The notes below the pieces were generated by a model that saw only the letters and a program-made list of their open reading frames with translations, did no database searches and was not told the DNA's origin. The position numbers and the translations under genes are program-made. A stretch of DNA of 64,000 nucleotides from the NCBI GenBank assembly GCA_052078155.1, contig JBQJBP010000002.1, forward strand, positions 558,001 to 622,000, in the 5' to 3' direction. Positions 60,299 through 64,000 of this stretch are shown here, piece after piece; the first letter of the stretch is position 1; each line of letters begins with the position of its first letter. The stretch comes from CAXBMB01 sp052078155. GTDB lineage: Bacteria > Pseudomonadota > Alphaproteobacteria > Kiloniellales > DSM-21159.

Positions 60299-61273
60299 TC
60301 AGGCTGGTTGATGGTCGGCTTCCAGATGCAGCAGCTGTTCCTTGCGGTCCAGACCCCAGCGATAGCCGCCCAGACCCCCGCTGTCGCGCAGGGCCCGATG
60401 ACAGGGAATGACCAGAGACACGGGGTTGGTGGCGCAGGCCCGGCCCACGGCCCGCTGGCCCTTGGGAATTCCCAGGCGTTCGGCAATCTCTGAGTAGCTG
60501 GCTGTTTCGCCGTACGGGATGGCCAGCAGCTCGTTCCAGACCCGGCGCTGGAAGGCAGTGGCCTGAACGTCCAGGGGAAGGTCCAGATGGGGACGGCTGC
60601 CTTTCAGGTAATCCGCCACCTGCTCCAGAGCCGGGCGGATGGACAGGTCGTCCCGCAGAATCTCCTCTGCGGCGGGAAATTCCTGATGCAGCTCTTCGAT
60701 CAGGATGTCTTCCTGGTCGTGCAAGGCCAGAAAGCAGAGGCCTTTGGTGGTGGTTGCCACCAGCAGCAACCCCAGATCTGTCGGGGCCGTCGAATAGGCA
60801 ATGCGGGCGCCTTTGCCGCCTTTGGCGTAGGTGGCCGGGGTCATGCCCAGGGTCCGGGCCGCCTTTTCATAGACCCGGCTGGAAGACCCGTATCCCGCGC
60901 CATAGGTGGCTTCTGCCACCCGCCCGTGATCGCGCAGTTCCGCCCGAAAGCGTTCTTCCCGGCGGACCGCGGCATAGTCACGGGGGGAGATGCCCACCAG
61001 GCGTTTGAACAGGCGCTGCAAATGCCAGGGGCTGACCGCGACCTGTTCGGCCAGCTGTCCCAAAGTCAGGCGTTCCCCTTCCTGCTCGTCCAGCAGGGCA
61101 CAGACCGCTTCCACCACCTCGACCTGACGGGAACGGGAGGTGGCTGGGGCGTTGAGCCCTCTGGCGGTCCGGCTGCCGTTGTCGATGCCAGGATGGTCCA
61201 TGTTGTTAAGTGTGTTGGCGGAGGCCTGAGGGGGTGAAGCCATGTCATTCCGGGAAAGATCTAACAAAGTCAT
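60299..61273 (-). CDS. ada: Ada-type methyltransferase/regulator lacking the N-terminal zinc domain
   Basis: 324 residues. The AraC-type DNA-binding domain (about 50-145, with LTLGQLAEQVAVSPWHLQRL) is followed by an O6-methylguanine-DNA methyltransferase domain whose acceptor is Cys291 in IPCHRAL. The N-terminal methyl-phosphotriester zinc domain of E. coli Ada, including its four cysteines, is absent; residues 1-47 are low-complexity. So it should repair O6-methylguanine but cannot be switched on through the phosphotriester route. The exact start is uncertain (ATG at 61273, 61243 or 61201). Stands alone. Confidence 0.92.
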   Translation of the reverse strand: MTLLDLSRNDMASPPQASANTLNNMDHPGIDNGSRTARGLNAPATSRSRQVEVVEAVCALLDEQEGERLTLGQLAEQVAVSPWHLQRLFKRLVGISPRDYAAVRREERFRAELRDHGRVAEATYGAGYGSSSRVYEKAARTLGMTPATYAKGGKGARIAYSTAPTDLGLLLVATTTKGLCFLALHDQEDILIEELHQEFPAAEEILRDDLSIRPALEQVADYLKGSRPHLDLPLDVQATAFQRRVWNELLAIPYGETASYSEIAERLGIPKGQRAVGRACATNPVSLVIPCHRALRDSGGLGGYRWGLDRKEQLLHLEADHQPA

Positions 61274-61495
61274 GAGCTGCCATCCTAACAGTTAGCTGAC
61301 GGTCGGGTCTGTTTTTTCCACCGCCGTTTTTCGTCTTGGCCCTGAGCTTAAATGGCGAGGGTAACTGCCTCTATCCGAAGCTTGCGCGCCCGCATGGCTG
61401 CCCCGCTGCCGGCGGTACTTTTCTCAAGCTGTCAGCTGCCTATATTGAAGCCTTCACGAGACAGCCCGGATCTCGCAGTTCTGCTGTGCCGCCCC

Positions 61496-61631
61496 AGAGT
61501 ATGATCGGTTTAGTTAGAAGCGCTTTGCGCTTGAAACTAAACCGTGAATCATCCTCTAAAATATTGAAAAGAGGCAAATTCACGCTTCAAGTGTCATCAC
61601 GTAGTGATTCCACTTAAACCGATTTGGCTCT
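61496..61631 (-). repeat. 136-bp palindromic element, complete copy (reverse)
   Basis: AGAGTATGATCGGTTTAGTTAGAAGCGC to ACTTAAACCGATTTGGCTCT, 136 bp, colinear with the copy at 17287 when reversed. CTAG lies at the junction with the next element. Confidence 0.9.
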
Positions 61632-61689
61632 AGAGTATGATCGGTTTAGTCAGAAGCGCTTTGCGCTCCGCTTCTGTCGATCATGCTCT
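61632..61689. repeat. 58-bp mini-palindrome derived from the element
   Basis: AGAGTATGATCGGTTTAGTCAGAAGCG to CGCTTCTGTCGATCATGCTCT: two right ends of the element joined head to head with the middle lost, giving a near-perfect hairpin. It abuts the complete copy directly. Confidence 0.8.
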
Positions 61690-61785
61690 CGTTGGCAGCG
61701 GCCCGGCACCAATGGTTTCGTCCCGATTTTTTGTTGCCATGGTCTTTGCCAGAATGGCAGCCGGGACTGTTTAGGAGAGTAGTTT

Positions 61786-62199
61786 ATGAGACCTTTTCAC
61801 CTGGCCTTTCCCGTTTTGGATATTGAAGAGACCCGGCGTTTCTATGTGGACCTTCTGGGCAGTTCTGTCGGTCGTGAATCCGACAAGTGGATTGATCTGG
61901 ATTTCTTTGGTCACCAGATTTCAGCCCATGTGAAGCCGGAAGAAGTGGTGACGGTTCAGACCAATCCCGTTGATGGCAAGCAGGTGCCGGTCCGTCATTT
62001 CGGTGTGGTTCTGGAGTGGGGCCAATGGCAAAGCCTGGCGGAAAGACTCAAGGCCGCCAAGATCGATTTCATCATCGAGCCCTATGTGCGTTTTGAAGGT
62101 GAAGTGGGCGAACAGGCCACCATGTTCTTCCTCGACCCCTGCGGCAACGCGCTGGAATTCAAAGCCTTTAAGGATGATCGGCAGCTTTTCGCCGCCTGA
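61786..62199 (+). CDS. VOC-superfamily (glyoxalase/dioxygenase-like) protein
   Basis: 137 residues, a single VOC unit of two beta-alpha-beta modules. H5 in RPFHLAFPV, H in PVRHFGVVLEW and E in GNALEFKAF are in positions used for metal binding, as in glyoxalase/bleomycin-resistance proteins. The sequence is close to a widespread group annotated as glyoxalase; no substrate is known. AGGAGAG lies ~9 nt upstream of the ATG. It is flanked on both sides by reversed copies of the palindromic element. Confidence 0.92.
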   Translation: MRPFHLAFPVLDIEETRRFYVDLLGSSVGRESDKWIDLDFFGHQISAHVKPEEVVTVQTNPVDGKQVPVRHFGVVLEWGQWQSLAERLKAAKIDFIIEPYVRFEGEVGEQATMFFLDPCGNALEFKAFKDDRQLFAA

Positions 62200-62219
62200 T
62201 CCGCTCCCTTCAGGACAAG

Positions 62220-62253
62220 CAAAAAGCCGGGTGAGTTCAGCCCGGCTTTTTTT
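62220..62253 (+). terminator. terminator of the VOC gene
   Basis: AAAAAGCCGGG and CCCGGCTTTTTTT, a perfect stem with a 9-nt loop and T run. Confidence 0.92.
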
Positions 62254-62265
62254 ATGGCGATGGCT

Positions 62266-62397
62266 AGAGCGTGATCGGTGTCGTTAGAAGCGCTTTGCGC
62301 TTGGAACTAACCCGTGCCTCATTCTCTAAAACACTGAAAAGAATTTCACCCTTCAAGCATCATCACATAGTGAGTTCAGGAAAACCGGTTTGGCTCA
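62266..62397 (-). repeat. palindromic element, complete but diverged (reverse)
   Basis: AGAGCGTGATCGGTGTCGTTAGAAGCGC to AAAACCGGTTTGGCTC, about 132 bp, preceded by CT (CTAG). All blocks are recognisable with scattered changes. It lies between the VOC terminator and the alcohol dehydrogenase stop. Confidence 0.85.
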
Positions 62398-62412
62398 AAA
62401 GGCAGCGGGAAC

Positions 62413-63465
62413 CTAAAAGCGGGAGATCACGGCAATGCCTGCCTTGCTGAACTGGCCCATGGCTTCGTATTCACCGGCGGCTTCTTCCAGGCTGACTTCC
62501 CGCTCAATCAGGGCTGCCGGATTGAGTATGCCCCGGCCAATCAGATCGAAGAGGCGTTCGTAGCGCCAGGCCGGCATCCCCCGGCTGCCGAGAAACTCCA
62601 GCTCCCGCCCGATCATCCATTCGACCGGCAGCTCGGCTGTGCCGCCTTCCCCGGCCAGCAGGCCGATTTGCACGTGCCGCCCGCGTTTGCCCAGGCTGAG
62701 CAGGGAGTTCCGGCAGGTGATGCCGCTGCCCAGGGCATCGAGGGACAGCTCTGCACCCCCCTGGGTCATTGCGCGAATGGCGGCTCCCAGTTCTTCGCCT
62801 GTACTGTCATAGTCCCGGGCGTTGAAAAGATGGCTGGCCCCCAGCTTGCTGGCCAGCTCAAGGGCCGCCGGTGAGATGTCGACTGCGATGACCTCGGCCC
62901 CTAGGCTGGCGGCAATCTGGACACAAGCCAGACCCAGGCCGCCACAGCCATGCACCACCACCCGATCACTGCCTCTGAGCCGTCCCTGATCCACCACGGC
63001 CCGAAAAGCCGTGATGTAGCGGCAGCCCAGACTGGCTGCGGTGACATAGTCGATCTCCTCCGGCAGGTGGGCCAGGTTGACGTCTGCATGATGCACCGCC
63101 ACCTGTTCCGCCGCCGAGCCCCAGGTGGAAAATCCCGGGGTGATGCCATCGTCACAGATGTTGAGGCGACCCTGCCTGCATTGATGGCACTGGCCGCAGC
63201 CAATGGAAAAGGGGGCTGTCACCCGCTGACCCACCTGAAACTTCTGAACGTTGGATCCGACCGCCAGAACTTCTCCGGCAAACTCATGGCCGGGCACATG
63301 GGGCAGGCTGTCGATGGGATCATGCCCCTGCCAGGCGTGGTAATCGCTGCGGCAGATGCCGCTGGCTTTGACGGAGAGAATTACGCCGTTATCGGGCAGA
63401 TCAGGCTCTGCCACCTCCTGTACGGACATGGGGTCGGCATAACGTTCAAAAACCAGGGCGCGCAT
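62413..63465 (-). CDS. zinc-dependent alcohol dehydrogenase
   Basis: 350 residues, medium-chain dehydrogenase/reductase. Catalytic zinc ligands C38, H60/E61 and C148; structural zinc C90, C93, C96 and C104 (GCGQCHQCRQGRLNIC). The cofactor loop is VVHGCGGLGLACVQ, and D in IAVDIS favours NAD. The protein resembles the group annotated as sorbitol/threonine-like or generic alcohol dehydrogenases; the substrate is not predictable. The ATG at 63465 begins MRALVFERYADP. It is 67 bp downstream of the small membrane protein gene on the same strand, so possibly co-transcribed. Confidence 0.93.
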   Translation of the reverse strand: MRALVFERYADPMSVQEVAEPDLPDNGVILSVKASGICRSDYHAWQGHDPIDSLPHVPGHEFAGEVLAVGSNVQKFQVGQRVTAPFSIGCGQCHQCRQGRLNICDDGITPGFSTWGSAAEQVAVHHADVNLAHLPEEIDYVTAASLGCRYITAFRAVVDQGRLRGSDRVVVHGCGGLGLACVQIAASLGAEVIAVDISPAALELASKLGASHLFNARDYDSTGEELGAAIRAMTQGGAELSLDALGSGITCRNSLLSLGKRGRHVQIGLLAGEGGTAELPVEWMIGRELEFLGSRGMPAWRYERLFDLIGRGILNPAALIEREVSLEEAAGEYEAMGQFSKAGIAVISRF

Positions 63466-63532
63466 GGGTGAGATCGCTTTCTGTTAGGGCAAAAACGAAG
63501 AGGGTGGTGGGAGTGTCATCTGAGGTCCTGGC

Positions 63533-63835
63533 TTACCGGCGCAGGTGTTTCCACCTGCCAGCCCACAGCAGCAGCAGCCCAAACACGGCCAGCACCAGGC
63601 TGGCCTTTTGCTGCAGTAGGGTCAGCAGAAGGGGATCGTAAAGCGGGCTCCAGAGATAACGCTCGATCACGGCCTGGATCAGGTTAAGGCTACCAGGACT
63701 CAGGTCGTACCAAACCTGCCCCAGGGGACGAAATGCAAAGGACTTGGTCGTCAGCCAACGCCAGATGTCCACGCCCAGAATCAACAGAGCCAGACCGACA
63801 AAAATGAATCCAACGATTCTAAGAGCAGGGCGCAT
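63533..63835 (-). CDS. small two-helix membrane protein, function unknown
   Basis: 100 residues. A first hydrophobic helix (IVGFIFVGLALLILGVDI, about 7-24), a central soluble segment with FRPLGQVWYDLSPGSLNLIQ and ERYLWSPLYDPLLLTLLQ, and a second helix (ASLVLAVFGLLLLWAG) near the end. I recognise this pattern from many alphaproteobacterial hypothetical proteins but know no function. The start ATG at 63835 is preceded by CACGGGAGGCCT, a good GGGAGG ribosome site. It lies 67 bp upstream of the alcohol dehydrogenase gene. Confidence 0.8.
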   Translation of the reverse strand: MRPALRIVGFIFVGLALLILGVDIWRWLTTKSFAFRPLGQVWYDLSPGSLNLIQAVIERYLWSPLYDPLLLTLLQQKASLVLAVFGLLLLWAGRWKHLRR

Positions 63836-64000
63836 GAGGCCTCCCGTGAGTTAAGTGCCGCGGCAAGATAGGCTGAGGTTGGAGCTTTGGGAAGGGAAAG
63901 TCCGACAGGTTTGCGGGGATGGATTGGTGGGTGCATTTTTCCAACGACTTAGACCTGCCACAGGGATCATTTGATAAAAATGTGTAAAAACAGGAGGATA

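Larger units (their letters stand above)
61274..61785. other. 512-bp region with two adjacent palindromic elements
   Basis: Between ada and the VOC gene. It contains the elements at 61496-61631 and 61632-61689; the remainder up to the VOC ribosome site (AGGAGAG before 61786) is without features. Confidence 0.55.

Overview
The window is a GC-rich chromosomal segment of an alphaproteobacterium, most like the Rhodospirillales and relatives. The evidence is the ffh-rpsP-rimM-trmD-rplS operon, the leuC-leuD-leuB-asd neighbourhood, a PAS_5 protein, a zf-CHCC protein, an NTP_transf_6 protein and long Ala-rich tails on ribosomal proteins. The species cannot be named from the sequence alone. There is no phage, integrase, complete IS or CRISPR array.

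Layout. 1-9.7 kb: polA (cut by the window edge), a small zinc-finger protein, an ABC-2 ATPase, a lipoprotein alpha/beta hydrolase, an EamA exporter, tRNA-Arg(CCG), a Stf0-type sulfotransferase, asd and an Mpo1-like membrane protein. 9.7-13.1 kb: leuB, leuD and leuC. 13.4-20.8 kb: the outstanding locus, eleven consecutive RebB-like (R-body) genes read rightward, ended by a strong terminator and faced by a convergent ECF-type sigma-factor gene. 21-25.3 kb: rplS, trmD, rimM, rpsP and ffh. 25.6-29.9 kb: a GntR/FCD regulator with a palindromic operator-promoter, then a PhyH dioxygenase, a SAF-domain oxidoreductase and an SDR. 30-38 kb: a uracil-DNA glycosylase homologue, sirtuin, LMW phosphatase, EamA, ThpR, Tas-like reductase, and an overlapping TesA-like esterase/FIST pair. 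38.3-41.8 kb: a YbbA-YbbP-like ABC exporter divergent from the esterase, as in enterobacterial tesA-ybbAP. 42-50 kb: a BI-1 protein, a DUF1302-like outer-membrane protein with an MMPL/LolA-like fusion, a divergent TetR regulator with three operator-like sites, and an MHS-type MFS transporter. 50.5-55 kb: rpmI, rplT, pheS and pheT. 55-64 kb: EamA, PAS_5, NTP_transf_6, lepA, an Ada-type repair protein, a VOC protein, a zinc alcohol dehydrogenase and a small membrane protein.

How it fits together. R-bodies are coiled protein ribbons that unroll explosively. They were first known from the Paramecium endosymbiont Caedibacter and are built from small RebB-family (PF11747) proteins. Here the reb cluster lies between rplS and leuC, two genes that I recall as close neighbours in related alphaproteobacteria, so it looks like an insertion into a housekeeping backbone. 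Its variety is notable: short, standard and tailed paralogues, with a dedicated-looking sigma factor beside them.

A second theme is an approximately 136-bp imperfect palindromic element. Complete or partial copies sit in many intergenic gaps, including inside the reb cluster and at the end of the sigma gene, where one copy supplies the stop codon. Short 15-16-bp tandem duplications also recur between genes.
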